Shown: positions 33,585 through 42,530, counted from the stretch's first letter. The stretch is 64,000 nt of DNA from Paraburkholderia adhaesiva (GCF_021390575.1 NZ_JAJEJQ010000002.1:1178001-1242000), one strand, 5' to 3'. Translations and numbers: made by a program. The notes: generated from the sequence alone by a model not told the origin.

Positions 33585-34289
33585 TCATACGCGTCCGTTC
33601 ACCGGAATCGACGCGCCCGTAATCGCCTGCGCATCCGCGGAAAGCAGGTATGCGATCAGTGCCGCGATCTCGCGCGGCTGAACCCAGCGCGTGAAGTCCG
33701 CATCGGGCATTTCCTTGCGATTTTGCGGCGTGTCGATAATGCTCGGCAGAATCGCGTTGACGGTCACGCCCTGGTCTTTCAGTTCCTCGGCTAGTGCCTC
33801 GGTGAGCCGCGCCACACCCGACTTCGATGCCGCATACGCCCCCATGCCGAGGCCCGCCTTGAGGGCCGCGCCAGCGCCAAGATTGACGATGCGCCCCGCA
33901 CCGGCGCGTAAAAGATGCGGCAAAGCGGCCTTCGAAGCATTGAGCGCTGTCTTCACGTTCACCTCGAACATCAAATCCCAGGTTGCGGAGTCGCCGTCAG
34001 CAACGGTCTCCCACCGGAACGCGCCCGCCATGTTGAGCACCGCGTCGAGTCGGCCAAGGCGATCATTGATCGCGTTCATTGCCTGATGCGCTGCCTGCAG
34101 GTCGGCAAGATCGACACCGCCCAGGCTCAGCGTATCCGCGACGTCGACCGGCAGTGGGTCGGGCACGGCACCTCGGCCGATCAGCGCCACGCGCGCTCCG
34201 CGCTCGGCCAGGAACGCGGCCGTCGCCATGCCGAGGCTGCCGAATCCGCCCGTGATCGCCACCACTTTTCCGTCGATTCCGGTTTCCAT
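33585..34289 (-). CDS. SDR family oxidoreductase
   Basis: About 234 aa. It has the cofactor-binding VVAITGGFGSLGMATAAFLA, an NMAGAF motif in place of NNAG, and a catalytic region NLGAGAALKAGLGMGAYAAS with the Tyr-x3-Lys (YAASKSG). The usual catalytic Ser position reads LGAGAA, so Ser seems replaced, which is unusual for an active SDR. The start is uncertain: ATG 34289 (METGIDGK) is preceded by GGAA at eight bases, while ATG 34304 and the longer frame to 34373 are alternatives. It ends convergent with the small lipoprotein gene. Confidence 0.8.
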   Translation of the reverse strand: METGIDGKVVAITGGFGSLGMATAAFLAERGARVALIGRGAVPDPLPVDVADTLSLGGVDLADLQAAHQAMNAINDRLGRLDAVLNMAGAFRWETVADGDSATWDLMFEVNVKTALNASKAALPHLLRAGAGRIVNLGAGAALKAGLGMGAYAASKSGVARLTEALAEELKDQGVTVNAILPSIIDTPQNRKEMPDADFTRWVQPREIAALIAYLLSADAQAITGASIPVNGRV

Positions 34290-34581
34290 ACGTGTCGGTT
34301 CCATTCTCGTTTTTTGCAGCGGCCCGTCGCCGCCCTTCGCGCGCACATTACGCGAGCGCACGGCCAACTTCAAGCGCCGCGAAGCTGTAGCGGCGAGGCT
34401 TGATCAGTGCGTTCACTGAACCGCCGTTAGAAGTTAGAACACGGCCGGTGCGCCCCGGCACTCGCGCCGACGCACCCAACACTTGACACACGATACGCGC
34501 AACGGCGATCACAATGCCAACCGTGGCCGACACCTCGTGCCATCGCGCACTCCCGCGTCGGCGTTGACACCACTGCATCAC

Positions 34582-36123
34582 TCAGCCCGTGCCCGTGCGC
34601 GTTTCGTCGACGAACGACTCCGTAGCATCGTCGATCTTGCGGCTGCTGCGTCCGGCCGGGCCATGAATGTAGACCGTCTTCATATCGATGCGCTGTTCGC
34701 TGCCCGTCGCGGGCGGCGGCGCCATCTCGTAGCGCACTTCGCGCTCGTGATCGGCCAGTTGCAAGCGTGGATCGAATACGGAATTGAACCGCCACAACAT
34801 GCGTACGAAGTTGGTCTGCCCGTGCATCAGCCGTCGCGTAGCCAATCCGGACGCGCGGCGTAACGCGCGCCAGCCCATATGTTTGCGGTTGAGCACTTGC
34901 TGTGTACGCACGAGTTCCGCATAAAACTCGGGTAGCGGGAGCTTCGTCGGAAGCACCGCGTGCTGGATGTCGTAGAGCCGGTAATCGAGGCTGGTGAGGC
35001 GGCGCGATTCGCGCTGCCAGCTCTCGGTGCCCGGATACGGCGTATTCACGCTGATATTGACGATCTCGGGAATCTCCATGCACCACTGGCGAATCGTCTC
35101 GAAACGATCGCGGTCCCAGTCGGGATCGGCGATCAGATTGACCGCGACCGTGATGCCTAGCGAGCGCGCAAACTCCAGCGCCTCGAAATTGCGATCGAGA
35201 CTCACGCGCTTGCGGAACATCTTGAGTCCTTCCTCGTCGATCGCCTCGAGGCCGAGGAACATGTATCTGAGGCCAAGTCTCTGCCACAGTGCGAATACCT
35301 CCTTGTTGCGCAGAAGCACGTCGCCGCGCGTCTCCAGGTAGTACTCCTTCTTGATACCGCGCCGCTGGATCGCTTCGCCGATCGCCATGCCGTGCTCGGC
35401 GTGCACGAAAGCCACATCGTCGACGATGAATATGCCCGGCTCGCGCAACGCAGCGAGTTCCTCGACCACCACTGCCGGGCTGCGCGTGCGATAGCTGCGG
35501 CCATAGAAGGTCCACGCGCTGCAGAACGTGCAATCCCACGGACAACCGCGCGCGAATTCGATGGACGCACACGGGTCCAGCGTGCCGATGAAGTACTTGC
35601 GACGATGCCGCAACAGGTCGCGCGCAGGCTGCACTGCGTCGAGATGCTCGACGAAACCCGGCGGCGGCCCGGAGCCTTTGCGCGTCACGACGCCCGGTAC
35701 TGCGAGCAGGTCACCGCTGCCCACTGCCTCCAGCAGCGCGGCGATCGAGGCTTCGCCTTCGCCGCGAAGCACGCAGTCGATGGCGCCTTCCGCATGACGC
35801 AGCAGCTCGCCGGCGGTGAAGGAGACGCTATGACCGCCCACGAACACGAAGCAGGACGGCAGCGCCGCTTTCAGCGCCTTCGAGAGGTCGATGATCTCGG
35901 GGATATTCGCGAGGTAGTTACCCGAGAAGCAAAGTGCCTCGGGCTGCCAGGCGCGCACGAGGCGCATCAGATCGCGGTGCGTTTGAACCTGCAGGTCCAG
36001 CAAACGCACATCGTGGCCAGCAGCGCGCGCAGCCCCGGCAACCGATTCCAGACCGAGCGGCTCCAGCCGCAGGAACACGCGCGTGTACATCAGACCGCTC
36101 GGATGGACAGCAAGCAATCTCAT
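34582..36123 (-). CDS. hpnR: B12-binding radical SAM protein, probable hopanoid C-3 methylase
   Basis: About 513 aa. Residues about 1-150 are a cobalamin-binding-like domain (MRLLAVHPSGLMYTRVFLRL, DVRLLDLQVQTHRDLMRLVR). The radical SAM core follows with CPWDCTFCSAWTFYGRSYRT, carrying the CxxxCxxC cluster motif, and YMFLGLEAIDEEGLKMFRKR, then NISVNTPYPGTESW and QQVLNRKHMGW. The sequence pattern and length are those of HpnR, which adds a methyl group at C-3 of hopanoids using SAM and cobalamin. No other hopanoid gene is near. AAGGAGG precedes ATG 36123. The C-terminal ~60 residues (after EVRYEM) look family-divergent. Confidence 0.8.
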   Translation of the reverse strand: MRLLAVHPSGLMYTRVFLRLEPLGLESVAGAARAAGHDVRLLDLQVQTHRDLMRLVRAWQPEALCFSGNYLANIPEIIDLSKALKAALPSCFVFVGGHSVSFTAGELLRHAEGAIDCVLRGEGEASIAALLEAVGSGDLLAVPGVVTRKGSGPPPGFVEHLDAVQPARDLLRHRRKYFIGTLDPCASIEFARGCPWDCTFCSAWTFYGRSYRTRSPAVVVEELAALREPGIFIVDDVAFVHAEHGMAIGEAIQRRGIKKEYYLETRGDVLLRNKEVFALWQRLGLRYMFLGLEAIDEEGLKMFRKRVSLDRNFEALEFARSLGITVAVNLIADPDWDRDRFETIRQWCMEIPEIVNISVNTPYPGTESWQRESRRLTSLDYRLYDIQHAVLPTKLPLPEFYAELVRTQQVLNRKHMGWRALRRASGLATRRLMHGQTNFVRMLWRFNSVFDPRLQLADHEREVRYEMAPPPATGSEQRIDMKTVYIHGPAGRSSRKIDDATESFVDETRTGTG

Positions 36124-36445
36124 GACGCCTCCTTGCGACGCGCCAGCCCGACACCGCATGCCGTGGCCCACTGCCCGACGTTGCCTGGTGTTACCTGACG
36201 TTGCCTGAAAGCGGGCCTTCGCGACAGAGCGGCCAGGTGGGCCGAATACGCGCGTGTCATACACGGTTGTAATACACGGTTGTCATATCGTGCCTGCGCG
36301 AGCGAGCATCGCGTACGGCACACCGGTCCGTATCGCAAGGTGCGTGCCCTGCTCCATGACACGGCTGCTCCGAGCGAGTCTACGCGCGTTCGCCCGGCGC
36401 TGCTCGCACGCAGCGAAACGCACAACGCGCACCGCACACTGCGCG
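36124..36445. other. Intergenic region with short direct repeats
   Basis: No gene is seen. Tandem 12-base units ATACACGGTTGT occur at 36259-36270 and 36272-36283. A second direct repeat, GACGTTGCCTG, occurs twice around 36177-36210. They could be regulator sites for hpnR or chance. Confidence 0.5.
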
Positions 36446-37936
36446 TCAGAAACTGCCGAATAACGTCCCCAGCACGATCACAACGACGAGCGCGATCAAC
36501 GCGCCGGCGATGCTGACCACCACGAGGTCGCGATAGCTCTCGCGGTGTGTAGAGCCGCAAACAGCGAGCAGCGTGACGACGGCACCGTTGTGGGGCAGGC
36601 TGTCGAGCGTACCCGCCGACATCACGGCTACGCGGTGCAGTAACGCGGGGTCGATATTGTGCTGGGCCGCGAGTTGCATGTAGGTATCGCCGAGCGCGTC
36701 GAGCGCGATGGTCAGTCCACCGGACGCCGAGCCGGTCAATCCGGATAGCAGGTTCGTCGCGACGGCGAGCGACACGAGCGGTCCGCCGCCGAGGCCGAGC
36801 ACCCAGTCCCGCACCACCTCGAATGCGGGCAGCGCGGCGATCACTGCGCCATAGCCAACGAGGCTGCCAACACTCAGCACCGGCAGCACGGAGGCATTCG
36901 CACCGGCGTCGACGCTTTCGCGCAACGCGACGAGCCGCTGCCGGTTCAGCGCGACGAGCACGACGATGCCAATCGCCAGTGCCACCGAAACGCCCCACAC
37001 TCCCGCCACGGAAGAAAGCGTCGTCTCGCCCCAACGCGGCTCGGCGAGATAAGCGGCATCGATGCGCGGAAACACCGCGATGTTCATCACAAAGTTCATG
37101 GCGACCACCACGACGAGCGGTGCGAGCGCGATGACCGGCGGCGGCAGCCCGGCGCGGGCTGGTGTTTCGGCGCTGCTGCCGATCTCGGCGGGATCGAAGG
37201 TTTGCGCGACGCTCGCCCGTTCGCGCACGAGCGCAGACTTTCCACCCTCTTGGTCCGACGCGCCGTCGCCGAGGGGTTCGACGAAGCCCTCGCCATTGCG
37301 TCGCGCTGCCGCGGCTGCGCGCCCGAGCCACCAGAGTCCGAAGCCCGCCATCACCGCGCTCGCGATTACACCGAGCCCCGGCGCGGCGAATGGCGTGGTG
37401 CCGAAAAACGGCATGGGAATCGCGTTCTGAAGCGCGGGTGTGCCGGGCAACGCGGACATCGTGAACGTCGCGGTGCCGAGCATGATGGCGGCGGGCATCA
37501 GGCGTCGCGGCAGATTGGCCGACCGGAAGAGCGATTGCGCCATCGGCGCGAGCACGAAGAACGCGACGAAGAGGCTCACGCCGCCGTACGTGACGAGTGC
37601 GCCGCCCAGCACGACCGCCACGAGCGCATGACGCGAGCCGAGCTTGTCGACCATGAACTGCGCGACGGCATCGACTGAGCCGCTGTCCTCCATCAGCTTG
37701 CCGAACAGCGAACCGAGCAGAAAGAGCGGAAAGAACTGCGCGAGAAAGCGGCCTGTGCTGACCATGAAAGTCTGCGTCCAGTGCGCAAGCACCGGCTCGC
37801 CTGAGATGAGCGCAGCGAGCATGGCGCACAGCGGCGCGAGTAGCAGCACACTCCAGCCGCGATACGCGAGCCAGATGAGCAGACCAAGGCTCGCGAGCAT
37901 CCCAGCGAGGCCAATCACTACCGCGAGCGCGCTCAT
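36446..37936 (-). CDS. GntP family permease (hydroxybutyrate/gluconate type)
   Basis: About 496 aa, 12-14 predicted membrane segments (for example VVIGLAGMLASLGLLIWLAY, VVLGGALVTYGGVSLFVAFF, VVVSIAGALIALVVVIVLGT). Conserved GntP features include FFPLFLLGSLFGKLMEDSG, TFTMSALPGTPALQNAIPM and SLPHNGAVVTLL. A hydrophilic loop sits around residues 230-280. Members carry gluconate, citrate, or 3-hydroxybutyrate in proton symport. The pairing with a patatin-like gene is common in Burkholderiaceae next to hydroxybutyrate metabolism, so 3-hydroxybutyrate is a fair guess. ATG 37936 overlaps the patatin stop by four bases. The long Arg-rich frame on the same strand is a shadow. Confidence 0.85.
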   Translation of the reverse strand: MSALAVVIGLAGMLASLGLLIWLAYRGWSVLLLAPLCAMLAALISGEPVLAHWTQTFMVSTGRFLAQFFPLFLLGSLFGKLMEDSGSVDAVAQFMVDKLGSRHALVAVVLGGALVTYGGVSLFVAFFVLAPMAQSLFRSANLPRRLMPAAIMLGTATFTMSALPGTPALQNAIPMPFFGTTPFAAPGLGVIASAVMAGFGLWWLGRAAAAARRNGEGFVEPLGDGASDQEGGKSALVRERASVAQTFDPAEIGSSAETPARAGLPPPVIALAPLVVVVAMNFVMNIAVFPRIDAAYLAEPRWGETTLSSVAGVWGVSVALAIGIVVLVALNRQRLVALRESVDAGANASVLPVLSVGSLVGYGAVIAALPAFEVVRDWVLGLGGGPLVSLAVATNLLSGLTGSASGGLTIALDALGDTYMQLAAQHNIDPALLHRVAVMSAGTLDSLPHNGAVVTLLAVCGSTHRESYRDLVVVSIAGALIALVVVIVLGTLFGSF

Positions 37937-38991
37937 TGAAGCATTCCTTCGAGCAGCGCGCCGATATCGAACGACGACGCCACGCCAAGACTTTCGCCGT
38001 GCTGCGCGAGAAACGCATCGGCGACGTGCCGGCCCTCGTCGCGCAACATGGTAAGGAACGTCCATTCCGCGTTGAGCTTCGACGACGAACCCAGCGTGAT
38101 CAGTTTGTCGCTCTGGATGCGATGCATGCGCATTGTCGCCCAGTGGCGGCTTTCGGGGCTGCCTCCATCGGCCATCTGATGCAGCAGCGCGATCATGCGC
38201 AGCTCTTTGAGCAGCGGCGCGTTGAACGCGATCTCGTTGACGCGGTTGATGATCTCGCGTGCCGAACGCGGCGTGCCCTGCCGCTCGACGGGATTCACCT
38301 GCACGAGGATCGTATCGAGCGCTACGGTCTCGCGCACGAGCGGCGTGATGGTGGGGTTGCCTGCATAGCCGCCGTCCCAGTAGGCGTCGCCGTCGATCTC
38401 GACGGCCTGGAACATCGTCGGCAAACAGGCGGATGCGAGCAGCGCGTCGGGCGTGAGATCGGCATTGCGGAACACGCGCGCCTGACCGTTGCGCACGCGC
38501 GTCGCCGTAACGAAGATCTTGATGGGCGCATCGCGCACAGCAGCGAAGTCGATCGTGTCCGCGAGGATCGTGCGCAGCGGATTAATGCTGCCGGGATTCA
38601 TGTCGTAAGGAGAAACGACGCGCGCCATCACGTCGAACGCGAGGTAGACCGGTGAATGATCGAGCGTCCAGCGTCCGAGCATCGCGTCGAATAGACCGCG
38701 CCTGAATGGGCTGAAGCGTGCGGCACTGGCCACGCGGTGCCAGAAGCGTTCGAGCGCGACGCGTGCACCCTGGGCGCCTCCCTCGGCGTACCCGCTCACC
38801 AGCACCGCCGCATTCATCGCACCCGCCGACGTGCCTGAAATCCCCTCGATCTGCAGCCACGGCTCTTCGAGCAGCCGGTCCAGCACGCCCCACGTATAGG
38901 CGCCGTGCGAACCGCCACCTTGTAGCGCGAGATCGACTTGCAGCGGCTCGGTACGGATCGTGCGGGACGTCGTATCTGTTTCGGCGGGCAT
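37933..38991 (-). CDS. Patatin-like phospholipase family protein
   Basis: About 352 aa. Catalytic features: oxyanion GGGSHGAYTWG near residue 25, nucleophile elbow GTSAGAMNA, and the dyad Asp in DGGYAGNP near residue 205. The N-terminus has no signal peptide, so it should be cytoplasmic. It probably hydrolyses acyl esters, and its overlap with the GntP permease gene suggests a joint role, perhaps in lipid or hydroxyalkanoate turnover. Start ATG 38991 is divergent from the UDG-DUF488 gene with only 23 bases between the nearest starts. Confidence 0.85.
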   Translation of the reverse strand: MPAETDTTSRTIRTEPLQVDLALQGGGSHGAYTWGVLDRLLEEPWLQIEGISGTSAGAMNAAVLVSGYAEGGAQGARVALERFWHRVASAARFSPFRRGLFDAMLGRWTLDHSPVYLAFDVMARVVSPYDMNPGSINPLRTILADTIDFAAVRDAPIKIFVTATRVRNGQARVFRNADLTPDALLASACLPTMFQAVEIDGDAYWDGGYAGNPTITPLVRETVALDTILVQVNPVERQGTPRSAREIINRVNEIAFNAPLLKELRMIALLHQMADGGSPESRHWATMRMHRIQSDKLITLGSSSKLNAEWTFLTMLRDEGRHVADAFLAQHGESLGVASSFDIGALLEGMLQ

Positions 38992-39014
38992 GGCGGCTCC
39001 GTGAAAGCTCGACC

Positions 39015-40169
39015 ATGCACGAGGGTACAGGAAAAGCCGAAACCGCTCCGCCGAGGTGCGACGCCGGCGAATCCTCGCGCGCCACCGCGTTTGGTAGACT
39101 CGGCGGCATTCAGTGTTTCGACGATTCCGGCCCGCTCACCGTGCCCTCCACTCAAACGCTAGCCCATTTGCTTGCGGAAATACGCGCCTGCCGCGTATGT
39201 GCCAACTCGCTGCCGCTCGGCCCGCGCCCTGTGGTCCAGGCCGGTTCGAATGCGCGTCTTTTGATCGTCGGACAGGCGCCGGGAGCGAAGGTCCACGCAT
39301 CGGGCGTGCCCTGGGACGATGTGAGCGGCGAACGCCTGCGCACATGGCTCGGCATCGATCGCGAGACGTTCTACGACGCATCGAAAGTCGCCCTCGTGCC
39401 GATGGGTTTCTGCTACCCGGGCCGCGGCGCGAGCGGCGACAACCCACCACGACCCGAATGCGCGCCGCTTTGGCACGCGCGTCTGCTCGCACAGTTGCCC
39501 GACGTGCGGCTTACGCTGCTGGTCGGACACTATGCGCAGCGCCAGTTTCTCGGCGAGCGACGCCGTACCTCGCTCACTGAGACCGTCGAAGCCTGGCGCG
39601 ACTACGCACCCGAGTATCTGCCGCTACCCCATCCGTCACCGCGCAACCTGCCGTGGCTCAAGCGTCACGCGTGGTTCGAGCACGACGTGCTGCCGGCGCT
39701 TCGCGAACGCGTCGCGTTGGCGCTTGCGGCACCTATGACATTTGCGGCACCGGCTACGACTCGCCAGCGTGCCGCGGGACAACACAAGGGAGACCGTAAG
39801 ATGAGCAAGCCAACGATCGATATCCAGCGCGTCTACGAACCGCCGCCCACCGGCGATCACGCGTGCTTCCTCGTCGACCGGCTGTGGCCGCGCGGCATCC
39901 GCAAGGAAGCGCTCGCCCAGGTCGAATGGCTCAAGGACGCCGCGCCTAGCACGGCATTGCGTCAGTGGTATCACAAGGATCTGTCACAGTGGGATGAGTT
40001 CGGGCAGCGTTACGTCGCCGAACTCGACGCGAATCCAGCCACCTGGGCACCGCTCGCGCAAGCGTGCGAAAACGGCCCTGTTGCCCTGCTCTATGGTTCG
40101 CGTGACGCCGAGCATAATCACGCAATCGTGCTGCGCGACTATCTGCTGAAAAAGCTGAAGCGCAAATAA
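39015..40169 (+). CDS. Open fusion of a uracil-DNA glycosylase-like protein and a DUF488 protein
   Basis: One unbroken frame codes for two families. The first ~240 residues are a UDG-like protein: LAEIRACRVCANSLPLGPRP, GQAPGAKVHASGVPWDDVSG and the active-site-like HPSPRNLPWLKRHAWFEHDV. The last ~120 residues are DUF488: IQRVYEPPPTGDHACFLVDR, LWPRGIRKEAL, and LRQWYHKDLSQWDEFGQRYV. AAGGGAGA followed by ATG lies inside the gene at 39801, exactly where a free DUF488 protein would start, so the second part can also be made on its own. The linker is short and Ala/Arg-rich. The first start is uncertain: ATG 39015, or GTG 39141 nearer the domain. Confidence 0.75.
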   Translation: MHEGTGKAETAPPRCDAGESSRATAFGRLGGIQCFDDSGPLTVPSTQTLAHLLAEIRACRVCANSLPLGPRPVVQAGSNARLLIVGQAPGAKVHASGVPWDDVSGERLRTWLGIDRETFYDASKVALVPMGFCYPGRGASGDNPPRPECAPLWHARLLAQLPDVRLTLLVGHYAQRQFLGERRRTSLTETVEAWRDYAPEYLPLPHPSPRNLPWLKRHAWFEHDVLPALRERVALALAAPMTFAAPATTRQRAAGQHKGDRKMSKPTIDIQRVYEPPPTGDHACFLVDRLWPRGIRKEALAQVEWLKDAAPSTALRQWYHKDLSQWDEFGQRYVAELDANPATWAPLAQACENGPVALLYGSRDAEHNHAIVLRDYLLKKLKRK

Positions 40170-40219
40170 CGCCGGATCGCACACCACGTGCCCGGCCGAA
40201 CGGGCCGGACATGCTGGAT

Positions 40220-40444
40220 TCAGAACAGATACATCCCGGCAACGAACACGACGCCCGCCGCGAGGAACACGAGGTTCACCGGGTCGATGTCGAGCGACAA
40301 GCCCTTTGTGTGGAAGCACAGGCCACGCAACACAATGTAAAGCACCGCCGCGAGCTGGAAACCCACGCAGGCGGAAGTGTCCAGCAACCGGTAGTCGCTA
40401 GTCGGCGTCGAGCACGCGCCGCACGCCACGCACGCGAAATACAC
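40220..40444 (-). CDS. Small membrane protein, unknown function
   Basis: About 74 aa from GTG 40444. The N-terminus is Cys-rich (FACVACGACS). Two hydrophobic segments follow (VGFQLAAVLYIVLRGLCF and PVNLVFLAAGVVFVAGMYLF). There is no clear ribosome site, so the start may differ. No family is recognised. It is convergent with the DUF488 end and divergent from the SH3-like protein. Confidence 0.45.
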   Translation of the reverse strand: MYFACVACGACSTPTSDYRLLDTSACVGFQLAAVLYIVLRGLCFHTKGLSLDIDPVNLVFLAAGVVFVAGMYLF

Positions 40445-40547
40445 GGTTACACGCGCAGCAGCGGCCGAACTGTCTTATCTGCTACCGTACCGTAGTGCCA
40501 AATCGCGCGACGATCATTGGTCGATCCCCTTGCAAGAAGGAGGTGCG

Positions 40548-41309
40548 ATGCGCAAGCAATTCATGGGTGTCGTGTTCGCCGTGCTCGTCGGGGGCCTCGC
40601 GGTCCCGCCCCCTGCCCAGGCACAGACCCAGGCGTTCACGACCATGACGGTGAACTTCTATGCCGGGCCGTCCGGCGACTACCCTATCGTCGCGCAGGTA
40701 CCCGGCGGCGTATCTGTTCTGGTGATGGGGTGTCTTTCGGGCTTCAGCTGGTGCGACGTGAGCCTCGGCAACCTGCGGGGCTGGGTCTGGGGCGACTTCC
40801 TTACTTCTCCGTGGCAGGGCAGATCGGTACCGGTCGTGACTTATGGCGCCGCGATCGGCCTGCCTATCGTGACATTCTCGCTCGGTGCGTATTGGGGCAA
40901 TTTCTATCGCGACCGGCCCTGGTTCCGCAACCAGGCGCACTGGACGCGACGTCCGCCGCCGCGTCCCGTTCGACCGCCGATGGCCGGCCGCCCACCTAAC
41001 AGGCCAGGCCCTGGCGCGCGACCTCCCAATCGCCCCGGCGGTGGTGGTCCGGGCGCCGGCGGAGGTCGGCCACCGGGTGGTGGCCCAGGCGCTGGTGGAG
41101 GTCGGCCGCCGGGAGGCGGTGGTTCCGGCGCCGGCGGAGGTCGGCCGGGTGGCGGGAATCGGCCCCCAGGTGCTGGTGGGGGTGGTGGTCGGCCTGGCGG
41201 TGGCAATCGCCCACCCGGTGCTGGTGGCGGCCCCAGCGGTGGAGGTGGGGGCGGAGGTGGTGGAGGTGGCGGCGGGACCCAGCCGCCACGCGGTGGTGGT
41301 GGCAGTTGA
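40548..41309 (+). CDS. Secreted SH3-domain protein with Pro/Gly-rich tail
   Basis: About 253 aa. Signal peptide (residues 1-25; MGVVFAVLVGGLAVPPPAQA) with AQA cleavage. A bacterial SH3 domain follows (about 30-85: TMTVNFYAGPSGDYPIVAQV, RGWVWGDFL with two Cys in CLSGFSWC). Then come a short hydrophobic part and, from about residue 140, a long Pro/Gly/Arg tail with imperfect repeats of GGGRPPGGG type. The tail ends in a run of 14 Gly. The SH3 part may bind peptidoglycan or other envelope partners, and the tail would be disordered. ATG 40548 has GGAGG before it. Confidence 0.75.
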   Translation: MRKQFMGVVFAVLVGGLAVPPPAQAQTQAFTTMTVNFYAGPSGDYPIVAQVPGGVSVLVMGCLSGFSWCDVSLGNLRGWVWGDFLTSPWQGRSVPVVTYGAAIGLPIVTFSLGAYWGNFYRDRPWFRNQAHWTRRPPPRPVRPPMAGRPPNRPGPGARPPNRPGGGGPGAGGGRPPGGGPGAGGGRPPGGGGSGAGGGRPGGGNRPPGAGGGGGRPGGGNRPPGAGGGPSGGGGGGGGGGGGGTQPPRGGGGS

Positions 41310-41362
41310 TCCAGCCGGCGATGCACGGCGGTGCGCCGCTTGCCGCACGCCGTAGAGGCGCC

Positions 41363-41407
41363 TCAGAACCGATAGCCGATGCCGCCACGAATCACGTCGG
41401 TATCTCA
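41363..41407 (-). pseudogene. Scrap of an outer-membrane barrel protein (C-terminus)
   Basis: On the minus strand the codons read TDVIRGGIGYRF and stop. A final aromatic strand ending in Phe is the classic signature for insertion of beta-barrel proteins. Directly upstream the frame meets a TGA, so nothing more of the barrel can be read. It is short and may be chance. Confidence 0.3.
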
Positions 41408-41499
41408 ACCGCAGCACATCGCAATGTGATTCGATGCGGCGCGTGCAGCCCATTGCTGCGTGAACCGGTGCAACGCCCAGAACGAGACAAGACCGGACA

Positions 41500-41530
41500 G
41501 CATGCCGTCAAACGTGGCCTGACGGCATGC
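41500..41530. repeat. Perfect inverted repeat
   Basis: GCATGCCGTCA and TGACGGCATGC, 11-base arms with a 9-base loop. No T tract follows. It may be a REP-like element or a relic of a mobile element. Confidence 0.55.
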
Positions 41531-41982
41531 AATTTCTGACGCGTTTATGCGCTGCGTTGCAGCCTGACGGGACGACCGCGCGCGTTTCCCCTGCGCGCAC
41601 CATCTGCATATCCAGAACGCTGACCCATTCACCATTAAAAAATGTCATGAAACGCGACAGTGTTCCGATGTCGCGGACTGCGTTCAGCGATGACGAACGC
41701 GATGACAAACGTGCACAGAACGATGATGGTGAGCGACGTGACAAACCGTGCGATACGGCGAGGCAAAAGCGAGTAGCGGCGCTGCAGATCAAAGCGGAAA
41801 TAGGAACACCGGATTTAAATAGGGCTCTCGTGCTTCGGCCCTTGAAACGGCAGCGTAATTGCGTTGAGCGGAGGGACTGAAAAACAGATGGCACCACTCT
41901 TCGTTACGCGCCTGTAACGTGCGTGGCGTCCGATGTCTGCGGCTTGATACCCCCTCCTTCGCTGCCCCGACGCAAGCAACCC

Positions 41983-42186
41983 TTACTCGCCGTCCCCATC
42001 ACACCCAAGCCGTCTCAGCAATTCATGACCGCGCGTCGTAAGCCGCAATGACGCATCGCTGCCGCGCTTATCCATCTCTACGAGTTCATAGCGCTGCAAT
42101 GCAAGAAAGTCGGAGTCAAGCGTGTGTATCGGCGTCTGCGCATCGCGGACCAGCATCAGCGCCGCCAGTTCGTGGTGACTGAGCAT
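41983..42186 (-). CDS. Small winged-helix-like protein
   Basis: About 67 aa. The stretch AALMLVRDAQTPIHTLDSDF, LALQRYELVEMDKRGSDASL and RLTTRGHELLRRL has the helix-wing pattern of a short winged-helix DNA-binding domain, with the TTRG turn typical of the wing. AGGAGGG lies six bases before ATG 42186; the longer frame starts at 42204. It may be a small regulator, possibly of the Hsp20/PHA stress genes upstream on the same strand. No partner is shown. Confidence 0.6.
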   Translation of the reverse strand: MLSHHELAALMLVRDAQTPIHTLDSDFLALQRYELVEMDKRGSDASLRLTTRGHELLRRLGCDGDGE

Positions 42187-42530
42187 CGAATCCCTCCTGT
42201 CCAAAACGTCTGGTGCTACACAGCATAACGGGCGAATCGTACATTTTCGCTACAGTCCTGTTTCGCGATGTTACGAGCGCACACCTCACTGGCCCCATCG
42301 GCGGTATTGCGGTTTTAACTTGCGCAGGTTTCATGCCGTCGTGATGGCACGCATGGCATTCACTTCCCCAGGCGGGACCTAAACGGTGACGGGTTCGATA
42401 TTCGCGCGATCCGGCGACGGAGAAAAGCACGGCGCGCGGACCATATTGATAACGCCCCGCGCGCCACGCGTTCCTTCGTGAAATTGCGCGTCTCAATCAG
42501 ACGTTGATATGCATCGTTATCCTGATCAAA
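42187..42530. other. Intergenic region, no gene seen
   Basis: About 340 bases between the small winged-helix gene and hsp20. TTGATATGCATC at about 42503 is a half match to the FNR box but lies behind the hsp20 gene. Confidence 0.45.

Larger units (their letters stand above)
41310..41982. other. Gap with gene debris and an inverted repeat
   Basis: No intact gene is supported. It includes a porin-like C-terminal scrap at 41363-41407, a perfect 11-base inverted repeat at 41500-41530, and open frames at 41508-41897 (minus) and 41527-41880 (plus) that are not protein-like. Confidence 0.45.

Noticed and set aside
34483..34512. TTGACA-like promoter on the plus strand
   Set aside because: No acceptable -10 at 16-18 bases and no plus-strand gene downstream.
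36120..38018. 632-codon Arg-rich minus-strand frame
   Set aside because: Overlaps the GntP permease and HpnR leader in another frame; composition is typical of shadow frames.
41508..41897. Open frames on both strands in the 41.3-42.0 kb gap
   Set aside because: No codon bias, no ribosome site and no protein-like pattern.
42503..42516. TTGATATGCATCGT as an FNR box
   Set aside because: Only the left half matches the consensus and it lies behind, not before, the hsp20 gene.
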